A stretch of DNA of 64,000 nt from DASWYT01 sp965246875. Lineage in GTDB: Bacteria > Pseudomonadota > Alphaproteobacteria > Micavibrionales > SZUA-601. Below the pieces are notes generated by a model. It did no database searches, was not told the origin of the DNA, and was given only the letters and a program-made list of their open reading frames with translations. Below, piece by piece: positions 51,042-60,811 of the stretch (position 1 is the stretch's first letter; the number at the start of each line of letters is the position of its first letter). Made by a program: the position numbers and the translations under genes. Where the stretch lies: NCBI GenBank assembly GCA_965246875.1, contig CBDFFU010000003.1, positions 1 through 64,000 of the forward strand, written 5' to 3'.

Positions 51042-51339
51042 TGATGCTTTGGACAGTAATAAAAAGAAAAAGCCGCAGACGCCGGTGAGGAAAACCCTAT
51101 TCTCCAATGGACCCTGTTAAACAAGGCGGGAACCATGTACCCAGACCACGGTCTGGACAGGGACAGCTCCCTTTGGAAAGATAAGCATCGGCCCGGTGAA
51201 TAATGGCCTCTGCCGAACGCCGCAGCACTTGCGATTTTATCACATTCTCACAGGCAATGCCAAGCAAATTGCGAAAGAGCTTTATTTACGTCGTTTTCAG
51301 CGGCATAATTGCATGAACACCGATTTGCCAGAGATTTTT

Positions 51340-52584
51340 ATGACTGAATTTAAATCTGAGACCCTGAATATTCTGTCTGAACGCGGGTTTATCAACCAGT
51401 GTACGGATCTGGAAGGGCTGGACGCAGCGTTCGCCAAAGGGCCGGTAACATCTTATATCGGCTATGATCCCACCGCCCCATCGCTGCATATCGGGCATTT
51501 GATCACGATCATGATGCTGTATTGGCTGCAGCAAACCGGTAATAAGCCGCTGACCTTGATGGGTGGCGCGACGGCGTTGATTGGCGATCCGTCGTTTCGC
51601 GACACATCACGTCCGATGATGACGGCCGAGACGATCCAAACGAATATTGCCGGCATTAAGACTGTGTTTGGTGCCATCTTAAACTATGGCGATGGCCCGA
51701 CCGATGCATTGATGGTTAATAATGACGATTGGTTCAAACATATCGGCTACATTGAATTGTTGCGCGACTATGGCCCGCATTTTTCGGTCAACCGCATGTT
51801 GAGTTTTGACTCGGTGAAAAACCGCCTGGATCGGGAACAGCATTTGTCGTTCCTGGAGTTTAATTACAGTATTTTGCAATCATACGATTTCCTGCATCTC
51901 TACAAACACCATAATTGTACGCTGCAATTATCGGGTGCTGATCAATGGGCGAATGCGATTAGTGGTGTGGAACTGGGCCGCAAGAAAGATCAAGCCTCTT
52001 TATTCGTCTTAACAACACCACTCCTAACCGATGCCGCCGGTAAGAAAATGGGCAAATCCGAAGGCAATGCCTTGTGGCTGAACAGTGATTTGCAATCCGA
52101 CTATGAGTATTACCAATATTGGCGCAATGTCGATGACAGCATGGTCGAAAAAATGCTGAAACTCTTTACGACCTTGCCGATGGATGAGATTAAGCGTCTG
52201 TCTGCCTTAAAAGATGCCGAAATTAATGACGCCAAGAAAATCCTGGCGTTTGAGGCGACGAAAATGTTGCGCGGTTTAGCCGCAGCAGAAAAATCGGCAA
52301 CGACCGCACAGGAAACGTTTGCCGGCACCGGTAAAGGCGAAGGTCTGCCGCGATTTACTTTGGCGTCTAATGAATCACGCTCCCTGCTCGACTTGCTCGT
52401 CAAAACGGGATTGGTGGCAAGCCGTGGCGAAGCCAAACGATTATTAGCCGGTGGTGGGGCGCGTTTAAACGATACCACGATTGACGATGAAGCCTATCAG
52501 ATTACAGACAGTGATTTTGACAGTGATGGTGACGTGAAATTATCATCAGGCAAAAAGCGTCATGCCTTGATCACCAAAGCCTGA
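51340..52584 (+). CDS. tyrS: Tyrosyl-tRNA synthetase
   Basis: A class I aminoacyl-tRNA synthetase that charges tRNA-Tyr. From the ATG at 51340 (MTEFKSETLNILSERGF, as in alphaproteobacterial TyrS) it is 414 residues. The HIGH-type motif PSLHIGHL is at residues 47-54, and the KMSKS-type motif is KKMGKSEGN near residue 235. A C-terminal S4-like RNA-binding domain (LVASRGEAKRLLAGGGARLN) closes it. In-frame ATGs at 51196 and 51313 lack conservation. Its stop overlaps the prmC start by one base (TGATG). Confidence 0.95.
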   Translation: MTEFKSETLNILSERGFINQCTDLEGLDAAFAKGPVTSYIGYDPTAPSLHIGHLITIMMLYWLQQTGNKPLTLMGGATALIGDPSFRDTSRPMMTAETIQTNIAGIKTVFGAILNYGDGPTDALMVNNDDWFKHIGYIELLRDYGPHFSVNRMLSFDSVKNRLDREQHLSFLEFNYSILQSYDFLHLYKHHNCTLQLSGADQWANAISGVELGRKKDQASLFVLTTPLLTDAAGKKMGKSEGNALWLNSDLQSDYEYYQYWRNVDDSMVEKMLKLFTTLPMDEIKRLSALKDAEINDAKKILAFEATKMLRGLAAAEKSATTAQETFAGTGKGEGLPRFTLASNESRSLLDLLVKTGLVASRGEAKRLLAGGGARLNDTTIDDEAYQITDSDFDSDGDVKLSSGKKRHALITKA

Positions 52585-53450
52585 TGACTGACAGCGATAT
52601 CTTTACAATCCAGGGCGCGTTGACAGACGCGACACAGCAATTTCAAGCTGTCGATTCGCATACGGCCGCACTGGACGCGCGATTGTTGTTGCAGCATGTG
52701 TTGCAATGTGATTGGGAAGATTTATTGCTGAACAAGGATGACGCCTTGTCCGTTGACGAACGGTCCGCCTGGGACAGTGTCATTGCGCAACGTTTACGCC
52801 ACAAACCTGTTGCCAAAATTATTGGCACAGCAGGATTTTATGGTGCCATATTTAAGACGACAACCGATACCCTCGATCCACGTCCCGACAGTGAAACATT
52901 GATTGATATTATCGAGCGCCTATTTGCCGATCACACTATCGCCTTACGTATTCTGGATCTGGGTACAGGGACAGGTTGTTTGCTCCTGACGCTCCTGCGC
53001 CTTTATCCCCATGGCCGCGGCCTGGGTGCTGATATTTCAGAGGCCGCCTTAGACGTTGCCAGAACAAATGCTATTGCACATAGTTTAGATACACGCGTTA
53101 ATTTTGTCGCGTCGAACTGGTTTGCCCAGGTCGCGGGGCCGTTTGATTTAATTGTCAGCAACCCACCCTATATCGATCATGCTGCACTCAACAATTTATC
53201 AGCCAGCGTGCGCGATTACGACCCCATGCTGGCACTGGATGGCGGCGTCGATGGCCTTGACGCTTATCGCACGATCGTCACGCATGCCCCGCAATTTCTC
53301 AGCCCCGGCGGCTGGCTGGTGGTGGAAATCGGGTTTGATCAGGCAGACGCAGTCAATGCGTTATTCCTGCAAACCGGTTTTGCGAATGTCCATGTCTATT
53401 ATGACTTGTCTGGTCATCCGCGTGTGGTGAGCGGGCAGAAAATCAATTGA
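52584..53450 (+). CDS. prmC: PrmC peptide chain release factor glutamine methyltransferase
   Basis: A 288-residue SAM-dependent N5-glutamine methyltransferase that modifies the GGQ motif of RF1/RF2. The N-terminal helical domain (DARLLLQHVLQCDWEDLLLN) is followed by PRPDSETLID, the SAM site LRILDLGTGTGCLLLTLLRL, and the catalytic NPPY in IVSNPPYIDH near residue 193. It is translationally coupled to tyrS. In many alphaproteobacteria prmC lies near a DUF4167 gene and clpB, as it does here, but prfA is absent from this window. Confidence 0.93.
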   Translation: MTDSDIFTIQGALTDATQQFQAVDSHTAALDARLLLQHVLQCDWEDLLLNKDDALSVDERSAWDSVIAQRLRHKPVAKIIGTAGFYGAIFKTTTDTLDPRPDSETLIDIIERLFADHTIALRILDLGTGTGCLLLTLLRLYPHGRGLGADISEAALDVARTNAIAHSLDTRVNFVASNWFAQVAGPFDLIVSNPPYIDHAALNNLSASVRDYDPMLALDGGVDGLDAYRTIVTHAPQFLSPGGWLVVEIGFDQADAVNALFLQTGFANVHVYYDLSGHPRVVSGQKIN

Positions 53451-53458
53451 CAGGCCTT

Positions 53459-54094
53459 TTATAATTTGAGAGCGTCCCGTTTCGCGCTTAAAGAAAGCTC
53501 ATGCATTATAGCATGATCGAGATCATAATTTTGATAAATGAGGCATATCTGTTGCGTCGAACTTTGGGAAAAATTGGCATCCAGTGACAAGGCTAACGGA
53601 GCAGACGGCTGCACGTTATGCAGTGACACATGCCCTTTTTGGCGATAATGATTGGTAATTAGATTCCGGCTCGTATGAAATGTCCAAAAATTGGTATTAT
53701 CGAAGCTCTCCGCAAAATGCTGACCGCGCATTCCCATTCTATTCGGATCAAGACCCAGATGCAGCAATTGTTCCATCGTCGTTGCAATATTATAAGACAA
53801 TGCAGATTCGGGTTGTGCGCGTGACGCGGCGGTCACCAAGGCTGACACAAGTCCAATTGGATCGGCCATCGGGTCGAGCATAAGTTTCGTTTCGCGGGTG
53901 CAATCAACCGTATTATTAATAAAGTCAAACAGTCTTACAGCATAACCATGGCGACCCGCTGTATCGGGATTGAGCGCTTCCACAAAACTGATAGTTGCAT
54001 TCTCACAAAACACATCCTCTGCCCATAAGGGTCTCCACACTAAATCTGACTTGCCCATTTCCTTGCTTATTTTAGATACGATAAATGTCTTCAT
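53459..54094 (-). CDS. Hypothetical protein, similar to its upstream neighbour
   Basis: A 211-residue protein of unknown function with no signal peptide or membrane segment. It appears distantly similar to the 54072-54647 product in layout. Compare FDFINNTVDCTRETKLMLDP with TDFNRNAIDYTTPVGRAADS, and FAESFDNTNFWTFHTSRNLI with FVHDFNNISLRRFFTQARRK. The helical endings (QICLIYQNYDLDHAIMHELS against CLIALTHQNNILSAAHYAKS) also correspond. The ATG at 54094 overlaps the upstream gene by 23 bases and follows CAAGG. The pair is probably a tandem duplication, co-transcribed leftward and convergent with prmC. No family recognised. Confidence 0.65.
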   Translation of the reverse strand: MKTFIVSKISKEMGKSDLVWRPLWAEDVFCENATISFVEALNPDTAGRHGYAVRLFDFINNTVDCTRETKLMLDPMADPIGLVSALVTAASRAQPESALSYNIATTMEQLLHLGLDPNRMGMRGQHFAESFDNTNFWTFHTSRNLITNHYRQKGHVSLHNVQPSAPLALSLDANFSQSSTQQICLIYQNYDLDHAIMHELSLSAKRDALKL

Positions 54095-54647
54095 AGCCTT
54101 GCAACATGGGTTGCGTTTTGCTTTTCGCGTAATGCGCAGCCGATAGTATATTGTTTTGATGCGTCAAAGCAATCAAACAGGTTAGTGTCTGTGCAAATTT
54201 TTCATCCATGGTTGTTGTAACGCGTTTATCCAAACTGATGTTTGGCAGGAGGGGATGATTTTGCTTGCGCCGAGCCTGTGTAAAGAAACGCCGCAGCGAG
54301 ATGTTGTTAAAATCGTGAACAAACTCTTCTGATGTAGACGTGTCACCATGAATGACGTCGAACAGCATGTTATCCGCCGCTTCGGCAATAGCCGCCTGTC
54401 TAGCTCTATCACTCAGGGACACAATGGTTGCTGCGATCATCAAAGCTTGCACCGCTTGCAACGAGTCTGCCGCACGGCCAACCGGGGTCGTATAATCGAT
54501 TGCGTTCCGGTTGAAATCTGTCCATGTTGTCCCACGGCACCGGCGCAACGTGTCATCGACCAACAGGCGTTCAGCCGCGCTTAAAGACAAAGCGTGATTC
54601 GGTTTGATTTGGCGCACAACAAAGGGGTCTGGGGGCAAACGTGACAT
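54072..54647 (-). CDS. Hypothetical protein, first gene of a paralogous pair
   Basis: A 191-residue helical, apparently cytosolic protein starting MSRLPPDPFVVRQIKPNHAL. It has no recognisable domain. The central region (AVQALMIAATIVSLSDRARQ, AAIAEAADNMLFDVIHGDTS) resembles the corresponding part of the next gene. It overlaps that gene by 23 bases. It is divergent from the DUF4167 gene with a 232-base gap in which I see no clear promoter. Confidence 0.65.
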   Translation of the reverse strand: MSRLPPDPFVVRQIKPNHALSLSAAERLLVDDTLRRCRGTTWTDFNRNAIDYTTPVGRAADSLQAVQALMIAATIVSLSDRARQAAIAEAADNMLFDVIHGDTSTSEEFVHDFNNISLRRFFTQARRKQNHPLLPNISLDKRVTTTMDEKFAQTLTCLIALTHQNNILSAAHYAKSKTQPMLQGYEDIYRI

Positions 54648-54879
54648 GAGGCATTCTTAATCATTAGGTAAATACATTACCGACACAAAGTCAAGGGCTT
54701 AAAGGTGACGATTTTACTTGCGTCGGCGGATAGGGGCCTTATAATCTTACGTATGGCATGGACATTAAGCTTTGCCTCTTAAGCCTTCCGGTCATGACAT
54801 GATTTGACCGTGTTCCAGACAGTGATTGTCTTTCAAGGTTTAAATCTTTCCACCATTTGTCTTTCAGGTTCACTTTTGC

Positions 54880-55914
54880 ATGGCATTTCACCGCAATAAC
54901 AACGGTCCCAATAATCGTTATAATAACAACCGTCCGAACAATTTTCGCCCGCGTCACAATAATAATCAGCAACAGGGCGGTCAAAACCGTCGCCATGTGA
55001 ATCGCGTCAATCATGTGTTTGAGAGTAACGGCCCCGATGGCCGTGTGCGTGGCACCGCCCAGCAACTGGTTGAAAAATATGTGGGCATGGCCCGTGACGC
55101 GCATGCCGGTGGTGATCCGGTTTTAATGCTCAATTACTATCAACACGCTGAGCATTACCAACGCTTGTATGCCGAGATCATGGAAGAAAACGGCACGGCC
55201 GAACGTGAACGTGAAGCTCAGCGCGCGCAATACAATCAGCAGCCAAGCGTCGATGGCGATGCCAATTTCGCGCCGGACACGATGCCGCAACAATCGAAAA
55301 ATGAAAGCGGTTCATTCGGCCAGCAACAACAACAGCGCGATGACTACGCCCCGCGCCAACAGCCGGAGCAGCAGCACCCGCAACAACGCCCACCGCGCGA
55401 ATCCCGCTATGATGATGCCTATCAAGGCGACCAGCAAAATGGTGAGCGTCAAAACGATCAACGCTCCCAACAGCGTGACCAGCGCCCGCAAAACCAAAAT
55501 CCAATACATAGTGACCAGCAATTCGATCAAGAGCTAAACGATTCCGGGTCGATGTCGACCGGTGGGCGTGTACTGGGCCGCCGTCCAGCGCCACAAACGC
55601 GTGACAATCAGCCGAACCGCCAACAGGCCAACCAGTTGCAAGACGACCATATGCCGTCTTTCCTGAAACAGGATGTGCCGACTAAACAGGCGCGGCCGGC
55701 TCCAGCCACCAAAGCACCAGCGGAAACAACCCCCGCTCCGGCCGCTGTACCTACCCGTGGCCGCCCACCTGCTGCTAAAGCGGCAGCACCCGTCGTTTCA
55801 GGTAATGATGCAGCGGAACCGGCTGCCGCCGCTTTTGGCAAACGCCGCGCGCCAGCAACCCGCCGCACAGCTGCCGATAAAGCAGATGATGCTGCCATGA
55901 CTGAAACCGAATAA
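54880..55914 (+). CDS. DUF4167-domain protein with Gln/Asn-rich body
   Basis: A 344-residue protein. The N-terminal basic Asn-rich segment (HRNNNGPNNRYNNNRPNNFR) leads into the DUF4167 domain: NRVNHVFESNGPDGRVRGTA, QQLVEKYVGMARDAHAGGDP, then LNYYQHAEHYQRLYAEIMEE. After that it is low complexity: Gln/Arg-rich (QQQQQRDDYAPRQQPEQQHP), then Pro/Ala-rich. DUF4167 proteins are typical of Alphaproteobacteria and often neighbour prmC and clpB; the composition suggests RNA binding or a disordered scaffold, which is inference. This is the best taxonomic marker of the right part. Confidence 0.9.
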   Translation: MAFHRNNNGPNNRYNNNRPNNFRPRHNNNQQQGGQNRRHVNRVNHVFESNGPDGRVRGTAQQLVEKYVGMARDAHAGGDPVLMLNYYQHAEHYQRLYAEIMEENGTAEREREAQRAQYNQQPSVDGDANFAPDTMPQQSKNESGSFGQQQQQRDDYAPRQQPEQQHPQQRPPRESRYDDAYQGDQQNGERQNDQRSQQRDQRPQNQNPIHSDQQFDQELNDSGSMSTGGRVLGRRPAPQTRDNQPNRQQANQLQDDHMPSFLKQDVPTKQARPAPATKAPAETTPAPAAVPTRGRPPAAKAAAPVVSGNDAAEPAAAAFGKRRAPATRRTAADKADDAAMTETE

Positions 55915-55941
55915 CTTTTGCAAGATACAGCATAATAAATC

Positions 55942-55969
55942 TTGACATAATTTAAAATCTTCTGATAAT
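55942..55969 (+). promoter_or_regulatory. Sigma70-type promoter
   Basis: TTGACA (55942-55947), a 16-base spacer, then GATAAT (55964-55969), 36 bases before the ATG at 56006. The -35 box is a perfect consensus match. It drives the hypothetical gene 56006-56515. Confidence 0.65.
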
Positions 55970-56005
55970 GGGGAGAAAATTATAGTTTCTTTTCAAGGGA
56001 TTCGC

Positions 56006-56515
56006 ATGTCTTATCAGCCACAATTATTGGATGATCGCAATCATAACCCATACGTAACCGAACCGGGTAATTCATCTACTGATTGGCGTTACAACAAAAA
56101 CACATCCTATTGGGTACGTGTCGCTGTTTCTCATTCCATGCCAGAAGTCGGTGAAAAAACATTAGGTATTGCGCGGGCGTCTGATATTTGTCCTGACAGC
56201 AAATCACCTGAAGACCGAGCTGCTCAATTTGTTCAATTATTGTTGGAGAAAGCACAAATCAGCGCGGGTACTGATGTGGTTGTTCGTCTGGACATGCCTG
56301 ATCGCTGGAGCAACCCGCATGTGAATGAAACAAGCGGTCGTACCGGGGCGGCTGTATGGCTGCAAAACAAAGATGCATATGCGCAGGATTCCGTTAATTG
56401 GAAAATGCGAACTCCTAAATACAATCTCCAAAACGCTAAAAAAACGCTGACCTTGTTTTTCAGCGCATCCGACGATTACGAAGCTCAAAAACAACACAGC
56501 ACGCTTCAGATTTAA
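56006..56515 (+). CDS. Hypothetical protein
   Basis: A 169-residue soluble-looking protein, MSYQPQLLDDRNHNPYVTEP. It follows AAGGGA at the right distance and has its own consensus-like promoter just upstream. It contains a beta-rich central part (YWVRVAVSHSMPEVGEKTLG, DVVVRLDMPDRWSNPHVNET) and no signal peptide, cysteine cluster or membrane segment. I do not recognise a family. It sits alone between the DUF4167 gene and clpB. Confidence 0.7.
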   Translation: MSYQPQLLDDRNHNPYVTEPGNSSTDWRYNKNTSYWVRVAVSHSMPEVGEKTLGIARASDICPDSKSPEDRAAQFVQLLLEKAQISAGTDVVVRLDMPDRWSNPHVNETSGRTGAAVWLQNKDAYAQDSVNWKMRTPKYNLQNAKKTLTLFFSASDDYEAQKQHSTLQI

Positions 56516-56638
56516 GTTTATCAACTGGTTTTTTTAACCACTCCTCGCTATATTAAAGGAATGCGATCGCCTCTTTGAGGGGCCGCCTTTGCCATCTGCG
56601 CCAATGTCGGGCAGATGAATTGATTAGAGGAGTGCCTG

Positions 56639-59248
56639 ATGGACTTTGAAAAACTGACCGACAAAACACGCCGCGTCGTGCAGGCGGCCCAGACGCTGGC
56701 CCTGCGCCATAATCATCAACAATTGTCTCCTGAGCATCTGCTCAAAGTCTTGCTTGATGATGAGGACAAACAGCTCCCGCACTTTATTACGGCTGGCGGC
56801 GGCTCATTGAAAGAGATTACCGCCGCGGTTGATAAAGCTCTGACAGCCATTCCGTCGGTCGAAGGCTCTGGTGCCAGTAATTTATACTTGCACACCGATA
56901 CCGCAAAACTCTTCGACAAGGCACAGGAGCTGGCGCAAAAAGCGGGTGACGCGTTTACGACTGCGGAACGTTTGCTGCAAGCCATGATCATCAATGACGA
57001 TAACGCCGGCGGCAAAATCTTGCGCGACGGCGGTGTTGATCCCACCAAACTCAATCAAGCCATTAATGTGCAACGCAAAGGCCGCACCGCAGACAACGCG
57101 AATGCCGAAGATCAGTTTGATGCGCTAAAAAAATACACCACCGATCTCACAAAACTGGCGGCCGATGGCAAGCTGGACCCGGTGATTGGCCGTGACGAGG
57201 AAATCCGCCGCACCATTCAGATTTTAACGCGCCGAACGAAAAATAATCCGGTGTTAATCGGCGAACCCGGGGTTGGCAAAACGGCCATCGTCGAAGGGCT
57301 GGCCCAGCGTATTCTGAAAGGCGACGTACCGGAATCGTTGAAGAATAAAAAACTCCTGTCACTCGATCTGGGCGCCATGATTGCCGGGGCGAAATACCGT
57401 GGCGAGTTTGAAGAACGTTTGAAATCCGTGTTGCACGAAATTCGCGAAGCCGCTGGTTCGGTTGTCATCTTTATCGATGAGATGCACACCTTGATCGGTG
57501 CTGGCAAAGGTGATGGCGCGATGGATGCGTCGAACATGCTGAAGCCCGCTCTCGCCCGCGGGGAATTGCGCATGGTGGGTGCAACAACGTTGGATGAATA
57601 CCGTCAGCATGTCGAAAAAGACGCCGCCCTGACCCGCCGCTTCCAGCCGATTTTTGTCGATGAACCGAATGTGGCTGACACGATTTCGATCCTGCGCGGC
57701 ATCAAGGAAAAATATGATTTGCATCACGGCGTGCGCATTACCGACAGTGCCATCGTTGCCGCAGCCACATTGTCTAACCGTTATATCACCGACCGCTTTT
57801 TACCGGATAAGGCGATTGACCTGATCGACGAAGCGGCATCACGGTTACGCATGGTCGCCGATTCAAAACCGGAAGCGATTGACGAATTGGATCGCCGGAT
57901 TGTGCAGTTGAAAATTGAGCAGGAAGCGTTGAAAAAAGAAAAAGACAGTGCATCGCAGGAGCGGTTGAGCAAGATCACAGGTGAACTGGCCGATCTGGAA
58001 AAACGCTCCGGCGGTTTGACCGAACAATGGCAGGGTGAAAAAGACAAACTGCAGGCCAGCCAGAAATTCAAGGAACAATTGGAACTGGCGCGTCTTGATC
58101 TGGAACGTGCTGAGCGTGAAGGCAACTGGGCACGCGCTGGTGAATTGAAATATGGGCAGATCCCAGACCTTGAGAAAAAACTGATCGACAGCGATGCTGC
58201 CATTGGCAACCGCATGGTCAATCAGGAAGTCACTGCGGATGATATTGCATCTGTCGTCTCACGCTGGACTGGTATTCCGGTTGACAAAATGCTGCAGGGC
58301 GAACGCGACAAATTGTTACAGATGGAAGATTATTTAGGTAAACGTGTGATCGGCCAGCGTGAAGCAATTGTTGCCGTCTCCAGTGCTGTGCGGCGCGCGC
58401 GCGCCGGCTTGCAGGATCCAAACCGCCCAATCGGCTCGTTCTTATTTTTAGGGCCTACCGGTGTCGGCAAGACGGAATTGGCCAAAGCGTTAGCGTTGTT
58501 CCTGTTTGATGATGACACCGCGTTACTGCGTATCGATATGTCAGAATTTATGGAGAAGCACTCCGTCGCGCGTTTGATCGGTGCGCCGCCCGGTTATGTC
58601 GGTTACGAAGAAGGCGGCGTATTGACGGAATCCATTCGCCGTCGACCCTATCAAGTCATTTTGTTTGACGAAGTTGAAAAAGCCCATCCCGATGTGTTCA
58701 ACACGTTGCTGCAAGTGCTGGATGACGGACGTTTGACCGACGGCCAAGGCCGCACCGTTGATTTCAAAAACAGCGTCATTTTGCTGACATCGAATTTGGG
58801 TGCCGAGCATCTGGTCAAGCTCAAAGACAATGAGTCGGTTGAAGATGCGCGTCCTGCTGTCATGAATGACGTGCGCAAAAACTTCCGGCCGGAATTCCTG
58901 AACCGTCTGGATGATATTTTGTTATTCCAGCGTTTATCACGCGAACAGATGCACGACATTGTTGGTATTCAATTGCAGCGTCTGCAGCACTTGCTGGATG
59001 ACCGGCATATCAGCTTGCAGATTGCCGATGATGCCGTCCAGGCATTGGCGGATCAGGGATACGACCCGATCTATGGCGCACGGCCATTGAAACGTGTCAT
59101 CCAGCAAGCGCTGCAAAACCCGTTGGCAGACAAATTACTGGGTGGCACGATCCATGATGGCGAGACGATCAAGATCGGGCTGGAGCCGGTGGATAAAAAA
59201 GCCGCTAACATGCCACCGCGTTTTACCTTTACGGCACAGCGTCATTAA
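56639..59248 (+). CDS. clpB: ClpB disaggregase chaperone
   Basis: An 869-residue hexameric AAA+ chaperone that, with DnaK, dissolves protein aggregates after heat stress. Order: N-domain (DFEKLTDKTRRVVQAAQTLA), first AAA module with Walker A GEPGVGKT (near residue 205) and IFIDEMHTLIGAG. The coiled-coil middle domain (DELDRRIVQLKIEQEALKKE, LEKRSGGLTEQWQGEKDKLQ) follows, then the second AAA module with GPTGVGKTELAKALA and VILFDEVEKAHPDVF. The middle domain distinguishes it from ClpA. AGAGGAG precedes the ATG. A terminator follows at 59291-59319. I did not find a convincing heat-shock promoter in the 120-base upstream gap. Confidence 0.96.
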   Translation: MDFEKLTDKTRRVVQAAQTLALRHNHQQLSPEHLLKVLLDDEDKQLPHFITAGGGSLKEITAAVDKALTAIPSVEGSGASNLYLHTDTAKLFDKAQELAQKAGDAFTTAERLLQAMIINDDNAGGKILRDGGVDPTKLNQAINVQRKGRTADNANAEDQFDALKKYTTDLTKLAADGKLDPVIGRDEEIRRTIQILTRRTKNNPVLIGEPGVGKTAIVEGLAQRILKGDVPESLKNKKLLSLDLGAMIAGAKYRGEFEERLKSVLHEIREAAGSVVIFIDEMHTLIGAGKGDGAMDASNMLKPALARGELRMVGATTLDEYRQHVEKDAALTRRFQPIFVDEPNVADTISILRGIKEKYDLHHGVRITDSAIVAAATLSNRYITDRFLPDKAIDLIDEAASRLRMVADSKPEAIDELDRRIVQLKIEQEALKKEKDSASQERLSKITGELADLEKRSGGLTEQWQGEKDKLQASQKFKEQLELARLDLERAEREGNWARAGELKYGQIPDLEKKLIDSDAAIGNRMVNQEVTADDIASVVSRWTGIPVDKMLQGERDKLLQMEDYLGKRVIGQREAIVAVSSAVRRARAGLQDPNRPIGSFLFLGPTGVGKTELAKALALFLFDDDTALLRIDMSEFMEKHSVARLIGAPPGYVGYEEGGVLTESIRRRPYQVILFDEVEKAHPDVFNTLLQVLDDGRLTDGQGRTVDFKNSVILLTSNLGAEHLVKLKDNESVEDARPAVMNDVRKNFRPEFLNRLDDILLFQRLSREQMHDIVGIQLQRLQHLLDDRHISLQIADDAVQALADQGYDPIYGARPLKRVIQQALQNPLADKLLGGTIHDGETIKIGLEPVDKKAANMPPRFTFTAQRH

Positions 59249-59290
59249 TTTAACAACGAAAACTGTGTCTTGGACGCCACACCTCACATC

Positions 59291-59319
59291 AAAAAGGCCG
59301 CTTCACCAGCGGCCTTTTT
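59291..59319 (+). terminator. Rho-independent terminator after clpB
   Basis: AAAAAGGCCGCT (59291-59302), loop TCACC, AGCGGCCTTTTT (59308-59319): a 12-bp stem ending in a T run, 42 bases beyond the clpB stop. Confidence 0.92.
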
Positions 59320-59517
59320 CTGTAAACGTCATTTCTGTAATTATTAAAATAATTTAATTTCAAGAATGAAAATTTACACATCAGTACTTAAACTAAATAA
59401 AATTGCCATAATATTTTAATTATGTTAAGTTATACGATAATCACTGACCATAAATATTTATGTTGTACATACGAATCAGCAGGCGTAGCGTCATGCGCTT
59501 GCGAGGGAATTCAGACA

Positions 59518-60264
59518 ATGAGCATTTCGACTACACATAATCCAAGTTTGGAGACGTCTGTATCAAGCGGCGCACTGCTGCAAGATCAGACGGATAAGCT
59601 CCAGAAAATCAGAGGATTGCCCTTTATCCCAATTCGAAAACCTCTTATATCGCATCAATTGCCAGAGTCGCATTTTTCGATGCTTGACACGACACAGCAG
59701 TTACCCTGTGTCGTTGAATTTTCCGTCGCAGCCAAGCTTGGCATGCAATTGATCGCATTGGCTCAATTGCCTGTACCGGATGAGTACAAAAAACCAAATC
59801 TACACGGAGAGATTTGTCTCGTCCCCAATGCTTACACGGGCCTAAAAGATAAATTTTATAACGATATGATGGAAGGTACCAGCGATGATAGTCGGACCTT
59901 TATCGAAATTTTGCCTGATTTTATTGCTAATGGGGTTGCTGCTGCACGTGCCATCAAAAATCTGCCGGATTGTCCGCCAGTCTTGGCTGCCAAAATACAA
60001 GACATTTTCGATCAAACTGAATTGCCTTGTATTGCGCAACCTGAATCAGCCAATATCGTCGTCATCGTGCCCTCGAGCTTTGAGCGGCTTGCTGGCGCAC
60101 TGTCACATACCCTACCCGAAATTATTTTGACAACACTACTGGGTAGGAAACCGGTTCCCTCCCCCACTGTTACAGTGAACGCATGGAATGATGCTTATCA
60201 AGACATGATTATAGCAGCCGATACTCATCGGCTGGATAAAACAAATAGGATGCCAAGTTTTTGA
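59518..60264 (+). CDS. Hypothetical protein
   Basis: About 248 residues from the ATG at 59518 (MSISTTHNPSLETSVSSGAL), preceded by GAGGGA at a slightly long spacing. The open frame begins at 59422, but the extra 32 residues (MLSYTIITDHKYLCC) look non-coding. The body has a hydrophobic central part (VVEFSVAAKLGMQLIALAQL, FIEILPDFIANGVAAARAIK) and ESANIVVIVPSSFERLAGAL. It shows no family signature. It begins a run of three hypotheticals downstream of clpB in AT-richer DNA. Confidence 0.62.
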   Translation: MSISTTHNPSLETSVSSGALLQDQTDKLQKIRGLPFIPIRKPLISHQLPESHFSMLDTTQQLPCVVEFSVAAKLGMQLIALAQLPVPDEYKKPNLHGEICLVPNAYTGLKDKFYNDMMEGTSDDSRTFIEILPDFIANGVAAARAIKNLPDCPPVLAAKIQDIFDQTELPCIAQPESANIVVIVPSSFERLAGALSHTLPEIILTTLLGRKPVPSPTVTVNAWNDAYQDMIIAADTHRLDKTNRMPSF

Positions 60265-60402
60265 TTCCTAACTATCTTTGGGTAAAATGTCACAAAAAAG
60301 ACACACAGTCGTATGCCCATATTTCCTGTGAGTTCAAAAAGTAAGACTCATTTAACACTCTCCCTATACTGATTCAAAGGATAGTGAAACGGTCTCGAGT
60401 CG

Positions 60403-60783
60403 ATGCCAAGTCTGCTAAACCGCCATGCCGTAACGGAAAAGAACGCGATTATCGCGTTGCAATCTATTTTGAGCAGCCGCGGAATAGCGCCGGAGGAGAA
60501 ATACGAGCAGTTGAGCTATTATCTGGGGTCGTTGCCGCCAGCCAGGGCGCTCGTCATATACGGGCATGCCCTGCACGCGATAGCCTCCCGGATGGACCCT
60601 GATGATCCGTACCGGGATGCCTTACAGCAGATGGGACGGACAATCACCGAGGAGATGGGTCATGGTTTTGTAGAGCTTACAGAACGTGACCCAAATTTTT
60701 ATCAGCAGCAAAAACCGCTGCTGGCCAAGAATTTCGAGCGGCTGGGCCGCGTGATGCACAAGATCGCCACCGAGCGCAGTTAA
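60403..60783 (+). CDS. Small helical hypothetical protein
   Basis: A 126-residue protein, MPSLLNRHAVTEKNAIIALQ, predicted all-helical (SILSSRGIAPEEKYEQLSYY, ALVIYGHALHAIASRMDPDD, QMGRTITEEMGHGFVELTER, NFERLGRVMHKIATERS). No signal peptide, metal motif or known domain. The ribosome site is weak (GGTCTCGAG region). It ends 28 bases before the next gene, with which it is probably co-transcribed. Confidence 0.62.
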   Translation: MPSLLNRHAVTEKNAIIALQSILSSRGIAPEEKYEQLSYYLGSLPPARALVIYGHALHAIASRMDPDDPYRDALQQMGRTITEEMGHGFVELTERDPNFYQQQKPLLAKNFERLGRVMHKIATERS

Positions 60784-60811
60784 GAGCAAGCAGGATAGAG
60801 GACTACAGATT

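Noticed and set aside
51141..51172. Two short hairpins (CCAGAC/GTCTGG and AGGGA/TCCCT) upstream of tyrS, considered as a T-box or attenuator
   Set aside because: No T-box sequence or specifier loop is present, T-boxes are not usual in Alphaproteobacteria, and the second stem is followed by only three T.
56521..56638. Heat-shock (RpoH) promoter upstream of clpB
   Set aside because: Segments such as CGCTATATTA resemble a -10 element, but no CTTG-type -35 lies at the right spacing.
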